From an uncultured Lachnospiraceae bacterium (lineage in GTDB: Bacteria > Bacillota > Clostridia > Lachnospirales > Lachnospiraceae): a stretch of DNA of 64,000 nt. Shown here piece after piece: positions 16,886 to 26,205 of this stretch (the stretch's first letter is position 1; every line of letters starts with the position of its first letter). The notes beneath the pieces were generated by a model. That model saw only the letters and a list, made by a program, of their open reading frames with translations, was not told the DNA's origin and did no database searches. The translations under genes and the position numbers were made by a program. The DNA lies in NCBI GenBank assembly GCA_949132985.1, contig CASCGD010000005.1, positions 1-64,000 of the forward strand. Reading direction: 5' to 3'.

Positions 16886-18924
16886 TACGCCGTCACCATC
16901 CCAACAGATTGCAATTCAACATTCGATTCAATTTCATTATAAGACACAACGATCAAATCCTTCAAGTACTCTTCCGTTAATTTTTTATAATACATGCGCA
17001 CAATCGGTGAAGTGACAATAATCGCACTCTTTCCGAGATTTTCCAGCTTGGAAACCTCGGTCTCCGTCGCCTCGATGATCGCCCGTGTGCGCTCCGGATC
17101 GAGCGTCAGATATGCGCCCTGCTCCGTCTGCTTCACCGCGGACATGATCTCCTGCTCAATTTTCGGATCCAGAGTCACCACACTTGTGGACTCATTCGCC
17201 GGAAAATATTTGTTTGAGATTGCCCGTTTTAAGCTCTGGCGCACATACTCCGTAAGTACATCCGTGTCCCGGGAGGTCGTGCCATAGTCCGCCAGCGTCT
17301 CAAAAATTGAGAGCAGGTCGCGGATAGAAATGCCCTCTGCCAGAAGATTCTGCAAAACCTTCTGAATCTCCCCGATGCCAAGAAGCTTCGGCACAAGCTC
17401 CTCCACCAGAACCGGATTGGACTCCTTGACATTGTCGATGAGGTTTTGTACGTCCTGTCTCGTGAGCAGCTCCGCAATATGCGAGCGGATCACCTCGGTC
17501 AGATGCGTTGCGATGATCGACGGAGGATCAACCACCGTATAGCCCAGACTCTCCGCGCGCTCACGCTGGCTCTCGGTAATCCAGATGGCCGGCAGATGGA
17601 ACGACGGCTCAAAGGTGGGAATACCCGTGATCTCCTCCTCCACAAAACCGGGGTTCATCGCCATGTAGTGATCGAAGAGAATTTCTCCCTCTGTGATCTG
17701 TATGCCTTTAATCTTAATAATATACTGATTCGGGTTGAGCTGAATATTATCCCGCAGACGAATAATCGGCACAACCGTACCCAGCTCAAGCGCAATCTGA
17801 CGCCGGATCATGACAACACGATCCAGAAGGTCGCCGCCCTGGTTCACATCGGCCAGCGGAATGATACCATAGCCAAACTCCAGCTCGATGGGGTCCACCG
17901 ACAAAAGCGCCACCACGTTTTCGGGCTTTCGTATCTCCTCCGCTTCCGTCTCCACGGCACCTACTTCATCCTCGATCTGCTCCACACTCATGCTCTTGCC
18001 CATATTTATGCCCGTCACGATGAACAATGCACCAAGTCCGATGCACAGATACCATTTCAGCGGTGTCACGATTCCAAGGAAACAGAGGGTGCCTCCTACC
18101 ATGACAAGCACCTTCGGAATACCAAACAACTGGCTGATGAGCACCTGGCCGAAATCCGCCTCCTTAGATGCCTTCGTCACGAGGATACCGGTTGCCATCG
18201 AAATCGCAAGGGACGGAATCTGAGAACTCAATCCGTCACCGATCGTGAGAACGCCGTACTCCAGAAGCGCACCCTGAAAATTCAGGCCGCCTCTCCACAT
18301 ACCCATGATCGTCCCGCCGATTACATTGACAAACGTGATGATCAGACCTGCCGCCGCATCTCCCTTTACATACTTCGTAGCACCGTCCATGGCGCCGAAG
18401 AAGCTGCTCTCCATCTGAATCTTTTCGCGGCGTTTTTTTGCTTCCGCATCATCGATTGCCCCCGTATTTAAATCCGCGTCGATTGCCATCTGCTTACCGG
18501 GCATCGCGTCCAGTGTAAAACGAGCCGTTACCTCAGATACACGCTCAGAACCTTTATTAATAACTACGAACTGAACAATGATCAAAATAATAAAAATGAT
18601 CGTACCGATAACCATATCGCCGCCGCCCACGAAATCTCCAAACGTGCGGACAACGTTTCCGGGATCGCCGGTATTTAAGATCAGACGCGTCGATGACACG
18701 TTTAAGGAAATACGAAAGATCGTCGTAAACAGCAAAAGTGTCGGGAAAAACGACATATCCAGCACTTCCTGCACAAACAGACAGTTGAACAGGATGACCA
18801 GTGCGATGGAAATATTAAAAATAAGCAGTATATCGAGCAAAAAAGAAGGAATCGGCACGATAAAGAATACGATCGCCGCCAACAGATACAAGGCGACGCC
18901 AACGTCTGCTCCACGCTTCGCCAT
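16885..18924 (-). CDS. flhA: Flagellar export gate protein FlhA
   Basis: 679 residues. The N-terminal third has about eight membrane helices (such as LYLLAAIVFFIVPIPSFLLD), with the conserved cytoplasmic FHIPEP-type loop region around TARFTLDAMPGKQMAIDADL. The C-terminal cytosolic domain from about residue 330 forms the nonameric docking ring for chaperone-substrate complexes. It is the largest part of the export gate and takes part in proton-driven export. AGGAGG lies seven bases upstream of the ATG. It sits between flhB and flhF. Confidence 0.97.
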   Translation of the reverse strand: MAKRGADVGVALYLLAAIVFFIVPIPSFLLDILLIFNISIALVILFNCLFVQEVLDMSFFPTLLLFTTIFRISLNVSSTRLILNTGDPGNVVRTFGDFVGGGDMVIGTIIFIILIIVQFVVINKGSERVSEVTARFTLDAMPGKQMAIDADLNTGAIDDAEAKKRREKIQMESSFFGAMDGATKYVKGDAAAGLIITFVNVIGGTIMGMWRGGLNFQGALLEYGVLTIGDGLSSQIPSLAISMATGILVTKASKEADFGQVLISQLFGIPKVLVMVGGTLCFLGIVTPLKWYLCIGLGALFIVTGINMGKSMSVEQIEDEVGAVETEAEEIRKPENVVALLSVDPIELEFGYGIIPLADVNQGGDLLDRVVMIRRQIALELGTVVPIIRLRDNIQLNPNQYIIKIKGIQITEGEILFDHYMAMNPGFVEEEITGIPTFEPSFHLPAIWITESQRERAESLGYTVVDPPSIIATHLTEVIRSHIAELLTRQDVQNLIDNVKESNPVLVEELVPKLLGIGEIQKVLQNLLAEGISIRDLLSIFETLADYGTTSRDTDVLTEYVRQSLKRAISNKYFPANESTSVVTLDPKIEQEIMSAVKQTEQGAYLTLDPERTRAIIEATETEVSKLENLGKSAIIVTSPIVRMYYKKLTEEYLKDLIVVSYNEIESNVELQSVGMVTA

Positions 18925-18967
18925 AACACTTCCTCCTTTCTGAAAAATCTAAAAATAATAACACAAA

Positions 18968-20095
18968 CTACGCACGTCCCTGTGCACGGTATACCGCGGC
19001 AAGAATCTCCGCCACCGCCTGATAAAGCTCCGGCGGAATCTCCCGTCCGACCTCCACATTCATGTAAATCATACGGGCCAGCGGTTTGTTCTCCACAATC
19101 TCAATGCGGTTTTCCTTTGCGATATCCTTAATCTTCTGCGCCACAAAATCCGCGCCCTTTGCCACCAGGACCGGCGCCGTGCCCGTTCCGGCATCGTATT
19201 TGAGCGCAACCGCATAGTGGGTCGGGTTTGTGATGACAACATCGGCCTGCGGCACCGCCTGCATCATACGCCTCTGGGACGCCTCACGCATCCGCGCACG
19301 CTGCTGGCCCTTGACCTGCGGATCTCCCTCCGAGTTCTTCATCTCGTCCTTGACCTCCTGCTTGGTCATCTTCATGTCCTCACTGAATTTATGCTTCTGA
19401 TAAAGATAATCCACTGCACCGATAATACAATAAACAACGGAAATGCGCAACCCCACATCGAGAATCAGCGTTCCCATTTCGGCAATCGCCTGATACAGAG
19501 GAACATTCAAAAACAAAAAAATGTCCTCGAGGTGTGATCTTAAAGTAGTATACGCAATCGTAACGATCACTGCAAGCTTTACGATCGATTTTAACAGCTC
19601 AAAAAGCGAATCCTTTGAAAAGATACGCTTAAAACCGTTGACCGGATTAAATTTACTGAACTTCGGTCGCAGCGGCTTTGTGCTCACCTTCCACTTTACC
19701 TGAATCAGGTTGACGATAAACGCCACCGCAAAGCCGACCAGAAAAAAGGGGGCCGCAATTTTTAACATGGCGAGTGTCGCATACTGCAGATAACCCATGA
19801 CGGCTTTCGAATTGAAATCCCGCATCGTCACCGTCTCCGGGATTTTGTCATAGACATCATAAAATACCTGTAAAAAATTACTGCCAATAAAGCCAAGAAC
19901 CACGCGCAGCATCAGAAACAGTGCAACCATGGAAAGCGCCATCTCCAGCTCCTTGCTCTTACACACCTGTCCTTCACTTCTGGCATCATTCAGCTTTTTA
20001 GAGGTTGCAGGCTCGGTTTTTTCACCGCCCGGCCCGTCTTTCGCAAAAAACTGCAGATCATATATAAATAAATCATGCCGGTCAGCCATTCGCAT
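18968..20095 (-). CDS. flhB: Flagellar export gate protein FlhB
   Basis: 375 residues. A short N-terminal tail (DLQFFAKDGPGGEKTEPAT) leads to four membrane helices. The C-terminal cytoplasmic domain carries the self-cleaving NPTH motif at residues 290-293 (VVITNPTHYAVALKY). Cleavage there switches export from rod/hook to filament substrates. The start overlaps the end of fliR by 14 bases, which implies coupling. There is no FliR-FlhB fusion, unlike some clostridia. Confidence 0.97.
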   Translation of the reverse strand: MRMADRHDLFIYDLQFFAKDGPGGEKTEPATSKKLNDARSEGQVCKSKELEMALSMVALFLMLRVVLGFIGSNFLQVFYDVYDKIPETVTMRDFNSKAVMGYLQYATLAMLKIAAPFFLVGFAVAFIVNLIQVKWKVSTKPLRPKFSKFNPVNGFKRIFSKDSLFELLKSIVKLAVIVTIAYTTLRSHLEDIFLFLNVPLYQAIAEMGTLILDVGLRISVVYCIIGAVDYLYQKHKFSEDMKMTKQEVKDEMKNSEGDPQVKGQQRARMREASQRRMMQAVPQADVVITNPTHYAVALKYDAGTGTAPVLVAKGADFVAQKIKDIAKENRIEIVENKPLARMIYMNVEVGREIPPELYQAVAEILAAVYRAQGRA

Positions 20096-20867
20096 ACAAC
20101 CCCCTTATGACGAGCCGCAGCAGCAGCTTAATCTCCTCCGAGATCATCGACGCCGCCCTCGGCAGTAAAATGACCGTCACTACCAATATTGCATAGCCAA
20201 AAAATATTTTAACCTGAATACCCACCGCAAACATGTTCATCTGCGGCGCAACCTTTGCCATAATACCGAGCACACAGTTGAGTATCATGGTACACACAAA
20301 CACCGGAAGCATAATGCGGAAGCCGATAAAAATCATGTCCGAGATAAACGTTACCATATTTCCTGCCAGATATTCCCAGTCAAAAACCTGCGTATTCACC
20401 GGAACGAGCGTAAACGTATCTGCAATCGCCCGCACGATATAGTGATACATATCCGTGATCAAAAGCAGCAGCATGATCGTATAATAATAAAGATTACCCG
20501 TGATACTCTCCTGTGTGCGGGTCATCGGATTATATTCCTGCGCCATTGCCAGGCCGACCTCCATGTCGATCATACGTCCGGCAAAGCCGATAATATAAGT
20601 GCTGATATTCGCCATCAGGCCAATCATCAAACCGGTAATGGCCTCCCGCACTACGATCACGCTGTACGCAACCATCCCCCCGTAAGAAACCTCCGCCGGC
20701 GATACCTGCGCGATCACAATCGCCAGCGTGGCGGCAAACCCCGCCTTCACACGGGTCGGTACGGTATTTAGTCCAAAAAAAGGCGCCACCGCAACAAAGC
20801 TGGCGATGCGCACCAGTACCAGAATATAATATTCAAATGTGATCAGCGAAAAAGTATAATCTATCAT
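20082..20867 (-). CDS. fliR: Flagellar export gate protein FliR
   Basis: 261 residues with about six hydrophobic helices. Blocks such as VRIASFVAVAPFFGLNTVPT and VREAITGLMIGLMANISTYI match FliR/SpaR. FliR forms the core export channel with FliP and FliQ in the centre of the MS ring. It overlaps fliQ by four bases and flhB by 14 bases. The order fliP-fliQ-fliR-flhB is the common one. Confidence 0.96.
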   Translation of the reverse strand: MIDYTFSLITFEYYILVLVRIASFVAVAPFFGLNTVPTRVKAGFAATLAIVIAQVSPAEVSYGGMVAYSVIVVREAITGLMIGLMANISTYIIGFAGRMIDMEVGLAMAQEYNPMTRTQESITGNLYYYTIMLLLLITDMYHYIVRAIADTFTLVPVNTQVFDWEYLAGNMVTFISDMIFIGFRIMLPVFVCTMILNCVLGIMAKVAPQMNMFAVGIQVKIFFGYAILVVTVILLPRAASMISEEIKLLLRLVIRGLYANG

Positions 20868-21136
20868 TGGATATACAGGTTCAGGTTATTCCACAGTTCG
20901 ATCATAAAATCCGTCATCTGATTCAGCATCCAGTCACCCAGAAGCATCAGCGTCAGAAAAACCGCCAGGATTTTCGGCACAAAGGTCAGCGTCTGCTCCT
21001 GAATGGATGTAACCGTCTGAAAAATACTGATGATCAGACCAATAATCAGCGACACCAGAAGCGGCGGCGCCGCAGTGACAATAATTGTCATAAACGCATT
21101 CCGCGACACATCCAAAATCACACCTTCTGAAAGCAT
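20864..21136 (-). CDS. fliQ: Flagellar export gate protein FliQ
   Basis: 90 residues, two membrane helices. The family signature is visible in AAPPLLVSLIIGLIISIFQT followed by VTSIQEQTLTFVPKI. Four copies join FliP and FliR to build the export core. The stop overlaps the fliR start (ATGA). Confidence 0.96.
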   Translation of the reverse strand: MLSEGVILDVSRNAFMTIIVTAAPPLLVSLIIGLIISIFQTVTSIQEQTLTFVPKILAVFLTLMLLGDWMLNQMTDFMIELWNNLNLYIQ

Positions 21137-21169
21137 ATCCTATCACCCTCCATTCATAATGCCCGACTC

Positions 21170-22024
21170 CTAGAAGAAATCTTTCACAACATTACCGATC
21201 ACAAGATTCCAGCCGTCTGCCAGCACAAAGAGCAGGATCTTAAAGGGCATGGAAATCGTTGTAGGCGGAAGCATCATCATACCCATGGACATGAGGATAG
21301 ATGCCACGACCATATCGATCACAATAAACGGTATATAGATGAAAAATCCCATGATAAACGAAGCTCTCAGCTCACTTAAAATAAAGCTGGGGATCAGCAC
21401 GCTTGTGGGAATATCTTCATTCTCCTCATAGGTCACACCGGCGAGATCACAGAGCAGATCCACATCATTGCGCTTCGCATGCTCATACATAAACTCACGC
21501 ATCGGCGTAATCGCGGCTTCAACGGCCTGCTCCTGGGTAATTTCTCCCGCATCCAGCGGCTTTAACGCCTCCTCGTTGATGCGCGAAAAGGTCGGAGACA
21601 TAATAAATAACGTCAAAAACAGCGCCAGCCCGACAAGCACCTGATTCGGAGGCGTTGTCTGTGTGCCCAGCGCCGCGCGGACAAAGTGCAGTACAACAAC
21701 GATCCGCGTAAACGACGTCATCATAATCAGAATCGAAGGGGCCAGCGACAAGATCGTCATCATAAGGACAATCCGGACGTTGGCGGACATGGACCCGTTC
21801 TCATTGTTGATAATAAAAGAAAATCCCGTGCCCTCATCCTGCAGGCCTACCATGCTGCCGTTACTCTGCCCGTCCCCCGTAAGGCCGGTTGTATCGTTCT
21901 CCTGGCCGGTTGCCGACGCGTAGACGATTTCTCCCCGCCCCGCAAGGGTCAGCGTCAGCACAAGCACTGCCACTGCAAATATAAATGAAAAACAACAATA
22001 AATTTTCTTTCCCTTATTCCGCAT
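21170..22024 (-). CDS. fliP: Flagellar export gate protein FliP
   Basis: 284 residues. A hydrophobic signal sequence (FSFIFAVAVLVLTLTLAG) is followed by a periplasmic stretch of about 60 residues, longer than in many species. Four membrane helices follow, with the conserved RIVVVLHFVRAALGTQTTPP and SFIMGFFIYIPFIVIDMVVA. Five FliP subunits form most of the export pore. It lies between fliO and fliQ. Confidence 0.97.
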   Translation of the reverse strand: MRNKGKKIYCCFSFIFAVAVLVLTLTLAGRGEIVYASATGQENDTTGLTGDGQSNGSMVGLQDEGTGFSFIINNENGSMSANVRIVLMMTILSLAPSILIMMTSFTRIVVVLHFVRAALGTQTTPPNQVLVGLALFLTLFIMSPTFSRINEEALKPLDAGEITQEQAVEAAITPMREFMYEHAKRNDVDLLCDLAGVTYEENEDIPTSVLIPSFILSELRASFIMGFFIYIPFIVIDMVVASILMSMGMMMLPPTTISMPFKILLFVLADGWNLVIGNVVKDFF

Positions 22025-22054
22025 TTACAAAACCTCAAGCCTGTTCTCGGAACA

Positions 22055-22435
22055 CTACCTTTTCGGAAGCTTTTTTTTCACCGCCTCCAGCAGATCCGAA
22101 AAACTTTCCCCCGACTTTGCGGCAAAACTGCCGGCCTCCGGCAGCTCCCGAAGCTCCTCCTCGGAGAGCGTCGCAAGCAGCGTAATCCGCTCCCTGCCGA
22201 CACCAACCACAAGATACCGGTCCGTTCCGGCACGCAAAATCTGTATATACTGATTATTTGCGACCCTGATCACCTCGATGACAGAGAGATTCCCCTGCGC
22301 CGTCTTCGTCCGCTGATAACCTGCAATCCATCGAGTCACGAAGTATGTGAGTGCCAGCACAAAGACAAAGATCAACAGCACTGAAATCAGTTCAAGCATA
22401 CTGCTCAAATAATTCCCGGAAGCTAATAAAATCAT
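22055..22435 (-). CDS. fliO: Flagellar export chaperone FliO
   Basis: 126 residues. One membrane helix (about 12-33, SMLELISVLLIFVFVLALTY) is followed by a cytoplasmic beta-rich domain with SVIEVIRVANNQYIQILRAG and YLVVGVGRERITLLATL, as in FliO/FliZ proteins. FliO helps assemble the FliP ring. It is placed directly after fliY. In related operons a cheY gene often lies between these two, but there are only 29 bases here. Confidence 0.85.
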   Translation of the reverse strand: MILLASGNYLSSMLELISVLLIFVFVLALTYFVTRWIAGYQRTKTAQGNLSVIEVIRVANNQYIQILRAGTDRYLVVGVGRERITLLATLSEEELRELPEAGSFAAKSGESFSDLLEAVKKKLPKR

Positions 22436-22464
22436 GTTCCCTTCTTAACTTTCCCAATAAATGA

Positions 22465-23628
22465 CTATTTTACAATCTCGGTAATACGTACACCGAAGCT
22501 CTCTTCGATGACAACTACCTCACCCTTTGCAACAAATTTGCCGTTCACCAACACATCAATGGGTTCACCGGCAATGCGATCCAGCTCAATAATCGTACCG
22601 GGAGCAAAATCCAGAATTTCCGAAATAGACTTCGACACTCTGCCAAGCTCCACCGTCACCTCCAAAGGCACATCCATGATCAGATCTATATTTTCCTTTG
22701 CAAACTGCGCCGCAAACTGACCGGCAAAAGGTGAAAACTGCGCCGGCTGTACATTGACCGGCTGTTGCTGGAACATCATTTGATTCATCATCTGCGGATT
22801 CATCATCTGCGGATTCATCATTTGTGGATTCATCATCTGCTGATTCATCATACCCTCCATATCCATCTCCGGCATAGCCTGCTGCTGAGATGCATCCTGA
22901 CCGGACGACTCCGCCCCCTCGGACTGCACATCATCGCTGGCTGATACCTCCTCCGTATCTACTTCCATCGTCTTCGCATAGGAATCACACATTTCTCGTG
23001 CGAATGAAAACGGATATAACTGCATAATCTGGCTGTCCACCAAATCACCAATCTTCATTTTAAAAGAAATACGGACAAATTTACCGGTCAGAAACTTATC
23101 AATCTCACCTTCATCTACACTCTCGTTAAGATCAACCAGATCTGCCATCGGAGGCGAAATATCTATCGTCTTACTCAACATGGAGGAAAGCGAGGTCGCA
23201 GAGCTTCCCATCATTTGGTTCATCGCTTCACTGATCGCGCTTAAGTGCAGCTCGCCAAGCTCGCCGTCCGTATTTGTGCCATCACCACCCATCATCAGAT
23301 CTGTGATAACCTTCACGTCATGTTCTTTCAAAATCAGGATATTGCTGCCGTCCAGCCCAACCGTATAGCTCATTCTGATAAAGACACATGGGCGCTCATA
23401 TTCCGACACGATGTCATCCCAAGTCGATGCAGTTACAACCGGAGTTGAAATCTCAACCTTGAGGTTTACAAGGGAGAACAACGTTGTCGCCGCGGTTCCC
23501 ATACTGATATTGGCAACCTCGCCGATGGAATCCTTATCTTTTTCTGTCAAAATCTCACTGTCCAATGCATCCGGATTGTCCAAAAGCGCATTGATTTCTT
23601 CCTGTGATAATACTCCGCTATCCATCAT
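22465..23628 (-). CDS. fliY: Flagellar switch/phosphatase protein FliY
   Basis: 387 residues. The CheC-like N-terminal half keeps two CheY-P phosphatase sites: Glu37/Asn40 (SIGEVANISMG) and Glu134/Asn137 (ISEAMNQMMG). The FliN-like C-terminus has VPLEVTVELGRVSKSISEIL and GEVVVIEESFGVRITEIV. FliY is part of the C-ring and lowers CheY-P at the motor. An N-terminal LSQEEINALLDN peptide resembles the CheY-binding peptide of FliM. The linker carries near-perfect MMNPQ repeats. A second ATG follows the first immediately. Confidence 0.95.
   Translation of the reverse strand: MMDSGVLSQEEINALLDNPDALDSEILTEKDKDSIGEVANISMGTAATTLFSLVNLKVEISTPVVTASTWDDIVSEYERPCVFIRMSYTVGLDGSNILILKEHDVKVITDLMMGGDGTNTDGELGELHLSAISEAMNQMMGSSATSLSSMLSKTIDISPPMADLVDLNESVDEGEIDKFLTGKFVRISFKMKIGDLVDSQIMQLYPFSFAREMCDSYAKTMEVDTEEVSASDDVQSEGAESSGQDASQQQAMPEMDMEGMMNQQMMNPQMMNPQMMNPQMMNQMMFQQQPVNVQPAQFSPFAGQFAAQFAKENIDLIMDVPLEVTVELGRVSKSISEILDFAPGTIIELDRIAGEPIDVLVNGKFVAKGEVVVIEESFGVRITEIVK
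22786..22850 (-). repeat. 15-bp tandem repeat inside fliY
   Basis: The unit (GATTCATCATCTGCG on the plus strand) occurs about four times with small changes. It encodes MMNPQ-type pentapeptides in the linker between the phosphatase and FliN domains. In-frame length variation would be tolerated. Confidence 0.8.
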
Positions 23629-23632
23629 CTGC

Positions 23633-24613
23633 TTACTCTTCCTCTCTGATTACTGATGTCACACGCACCGCATAATTATTCCCGGAAGAGCCCGGCAGCG
23701 CGGTAAACTTTTTTATACTTCCAACATATACGTCCAATTCCTGATCCACCTTCGTGTTCACCCTTATAATATCCCCCGGGGTTAATCCGGCAAAATCAGC
23801 AACCGAAATCATGCTATTGCCGAGCACAGCCCTGACTGATATAGGAGCATGATCGATCAGGTCTTCTATCACATCCTGATAGGTTTCCTCATTTCTCACC
23901 TGCATATTGGAATACCAGAACTTCGTGTTCAGCTTATCCATAACAGATTCCAGCGTAATAAAAGGCAGGCAGACATTCATCAGCCCCTCCGCATCACCGA
24001 TCTTCATATTGATCGTGACAACTGCAATCATCTCACCCGGTGAAATAATCTGCGCAAACTGTGAATTTGTTTCTATTCGCTGCAGTCTCGGGTGCAGATC
24101 CGTAACATTCGACCAGGGCTCGCGCAGCAGATCCACACATATATTCATGATCCGCTCAATAACCAAAAGCTCGATCTCCGAAAAATCCCGGGCCTTCTCC
24201 ATCGGAACTCCCATACCGCCCAACATACGGTCTACAATGGCATAGCCAAGCGGAGCGGCAAGATCCATCAAAATATCTCCCCGCAGGGGCGCAAAATCAA
24301 CCACCCCGAGTAAAACCGGATTGGAGAGGGCGTTTGAAAACTCCAGATAAGTAACCGCCTCGGAGTTCATGACCTCCACCTGAATATTTTTTCTCAGATA
24401 AACAGGCAGGTTTGTCGATAAAAGTCTGCCGTAATGCTCGAAGATGATCTCCAGTGTGCGAAGATGCTCCTTGGAAAATTTGGACGGACGGGCAAAGTCA
24501 TAGTTCTTGACCTGTTTATCGGCACTGTCCCTGACCTCTTCCACGTCAATCTCGCCGCTGCTGATTTGTCGCAAGAGCAAGTCTATTTCGCCCTGTGATA
24601 AAGCATCACTCAT
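23633..24613 (-). CDS. fliM: Flagellar motor switch protein FliM
   Basis: 326 residues. It starts with the CheY-P-binding peptide LSQGEIDLLLRQI, has a middle CheC-like domain with NLPVYLRKNIQVEV and LFEI-type helices, and a C-terminal FliN-like domain (GDIIRVNTKVDQELDVYVGS). It couples CheY-P binding to reversal of rotation through FliG. It is four bases from fliY downstream. The order fliL-fliM-fliY matches Bacillus and clostridia. Confidence 0.97.
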   Translation of the reverse strand: MSDALSQGEIDLLLRQISSGEIDVEEVRDSADKQVKNYDFARPSKFSKEHLRTLEIIFEHYGRLLSTNLPVYLRKNIQVEVMNSEAVTYLEFSNALSNPVLLGVVDFAPLRGDILMDLAAPLGYAIVDRMLGGMGVPMEKARDFSEIELLVIERIMNICVDLLREPWSNVTDLHPRLQRIETNSQFAQIISPGEMIAVVTINMKIGDAEGLMNVCLPFITLESVMDKLNTKFWYSNMQVRNEETYQDVIEDLIDHAPISVRAVLGNSMISVADFAGLTPGDIIRVNTKVDQELDVYVGSIKKFTALPGSSGNNYAVRVTSVIREEE

Positions 24614-24689
24614 TCATCCCCACCACCTTTTGTCTCTAATTTTGTCTTTAAATATATTTCCACACTTAAATTTGCATCCGATATTTTCA

Positions 24690-25211
24690 CTATTCGCAGG
24701 TATGGCTTGAGAAGCCCATATCAACAATCATGTTTGTGTCAAAAAAGCCCTGAAGTTCTGCTAAAATCTCCTTTTCCGCATCCTCCGGATGGTTTTTGAA
24801 CTGTTCATACGTATATTTTGTCACGATATGATTGACGATCTGATTGATATTTGTGTCATATTCGCCCGTAAGGATTCCCTCCTCACCGATCTTCTTGTAA
24901 TCCTCATGTTCCATATCCATGGAAATACCAAAGGAGACAACCGCATAATGCTCCGACCCGTCCTCGCTGTCTGTCAGGTTGACCGTCAAAGGATCGGACA
25001 GCGCATAGTTTTTGAGCTGATTGATGGGTATATTCAGGGAGTTTGCATTCCTGCCGCTGGCAAGCTCCAGATCAAGCGCAGTGCAAATTTCTGAAATCAG
25101 CTCATTCGTCTGCTTTGCAGCAGGAGCAAGGCTGATCATCGTAATCGCTGTCAACACCAGATTTACTACAAGCAGTGCCAGAATCAGCACTGACATCAAA
25201 TTTTTCTTCAT
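24690..25211 (-). CDS. fliL: Flagellar basal body-associated protein FliL
   Basis: 173 residues. A single N-terminal membrane helix (MSVLILALLVVNLVLTAITM) is followed by an extracytoplasmic SPFH-like domain with YAVVSFGISMDMEHEDYKKI. FliL rings the stator units and supports torque. AAAGGA lies upstream of the ATG. Sequence conservation is weak, so the call leans on length, topology and position between motB and fliM. Confidence 0.85.
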   Translation of the reverse strand: MKKNLMSVLILALLVVNLVLTAITMISLAPAAKQTNELISEICTALDLELASGRNANSLNIPINQLKNYALSDPLTVNLTDSEDGSEHYAVVSFGISMDMEHEDYKKIGEEGILTGEYDTNINQIVNHIVTKYTYEQFKNHPEDAEKEILAELQGFFDTNMIVDMGFSSHTCE

Positions 25212-25263
25212 GGTTTTCGATTCCTTTCTTTAACATAAAATATTTAACTCCCTTTAAAAACCA

Positions 25264-26205
25264 CTAGTCTCTGGAATTGTAGGAATTATAAATCTTGATT
25301 ACAACCCTTCGGTTCAATGCACGCCCCTCCGGCGTCGTATTGTCCGCAATCGGTATGTAATCGCCGCGGCCGGACGATTTGATACGCGAATCTGCGAGGC
25401 TTGTTTTCTCCCTCAGATAATCCGCAACGGAAAGCGCACGGTACATCGAGAGCACGTTGTTATTTTCAAAACGGCCGTTACTGATGGGCACGTTGTCTGT
25501 ATGCCCTTCTACCTCGATAATATTTTTCTTATAGTGGTTTAAGATCTTTCCAACCTTTTCCACCAGAGGCAGCGCATCGTCCCGGATCGTCTCCTGCCCG
25601 GAGTCGAAAAGTACCGCGCCGCTCAGTGTAATCATCACATACTGCGCATTAAACTGCACCTCAACCTGATCCTGAATCCCGTGCTTTTTCGACATCTCCT
25701 CCACATCCTCAGCCATCTCTTCGGATTCGGCAAGACTCTTTTCCTCGTATTGCTCCTGCAGCTCTTCTTCCGTAAGCTGCTGATTTCCCTTATTTACGTC
25801 TGCTTCGTTCTCGTTATCCACCTGACCGGGCTGATCACCGCTTGGCTCCTCCGGGTCGCCGCGCTCAATCACACTGTTGTCCTCCCGGCTGCTCTCGCCG
25901 TCATTTTCAAATTCACCGCTTCCGGATGTGTTGGCATCCGGATTATAAAAGGTATCATAATACTGCAGCTGATTGATGCCGGCACCAACCATCTCACCGT
26001 CACCAATAGACGAAGCTCCGCCCTGAAGCACACTAAATCTGGACTGCAGCGACGCAATTACCACCTGAAACTTCTCCGCATCTACCGTAGACATCGAGAA
26101 CAGGAGCACGAAAAAGCAGAGCAGCAAATTCATCAAATCCGAGAATGTCGCCATCCACGCAGGAGAACCAGCGGGCGCATCTTCCTGTTTTTTCTTTCTC
26201 GCCAC
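25264..26205 (-). CDS. motB: Flagellar stator protein MotB
   Basis: 313 residues. The N-terminal helix contains the proton-path Asp23 (TFSDLMNLLLCFFVLLFSMS). A long acidic, low-complexity linker (about 85-160, rich in Glu/Asp/Asn) follows. The C-terminal OmpA-type peptidoglycan-binding domain has IIEVEGHTDNVPISNGRFEN and RALNRRVVIKI. With MotA it forms the ion-driven stator. Its start shares one base with the motA stop. The acidic linker is longer than in typical MotB. Confidence 0.96.
   Translation of the reverse strand: MARKKKQEDAPAGSPAWMATFSDLMNLLLCFFVLLFSMSTVDAEKFQVVIASLQSRFSVLQGGASSIGDGEMVGAGINQLQYYDTFYNPDANTSGSGEFENDGESSREDNSVIERGDPEEPSGDQPGQVDNENEADVNKGNQQLTEEELQEQYEEKSLAESEEMAEDVEEMSKKHGIQDQVEVQFNAQYVMITLSGAVLFDSGQETIRDDALPLVEKVGKILNHYKKNIIEVEGHTDNVPISNGRFENNNVLSMYRALSVADYLREKTSLADSRIKSSGRGDYIPIADNTTPEGRALNRRVVIKIYNSYNSRD

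Noticed and set aside
17446-18471. A 341-codon open frame on the plus strand
   Set aside because: Antisense to flhA, with composition typical of a shadow frame.
22786-22850. Short tandem repeats as a possible CRISPR array
   Set aside because: The 15-bp unit is in frame inside fliY, lacks spacers, and no cas gene is present.
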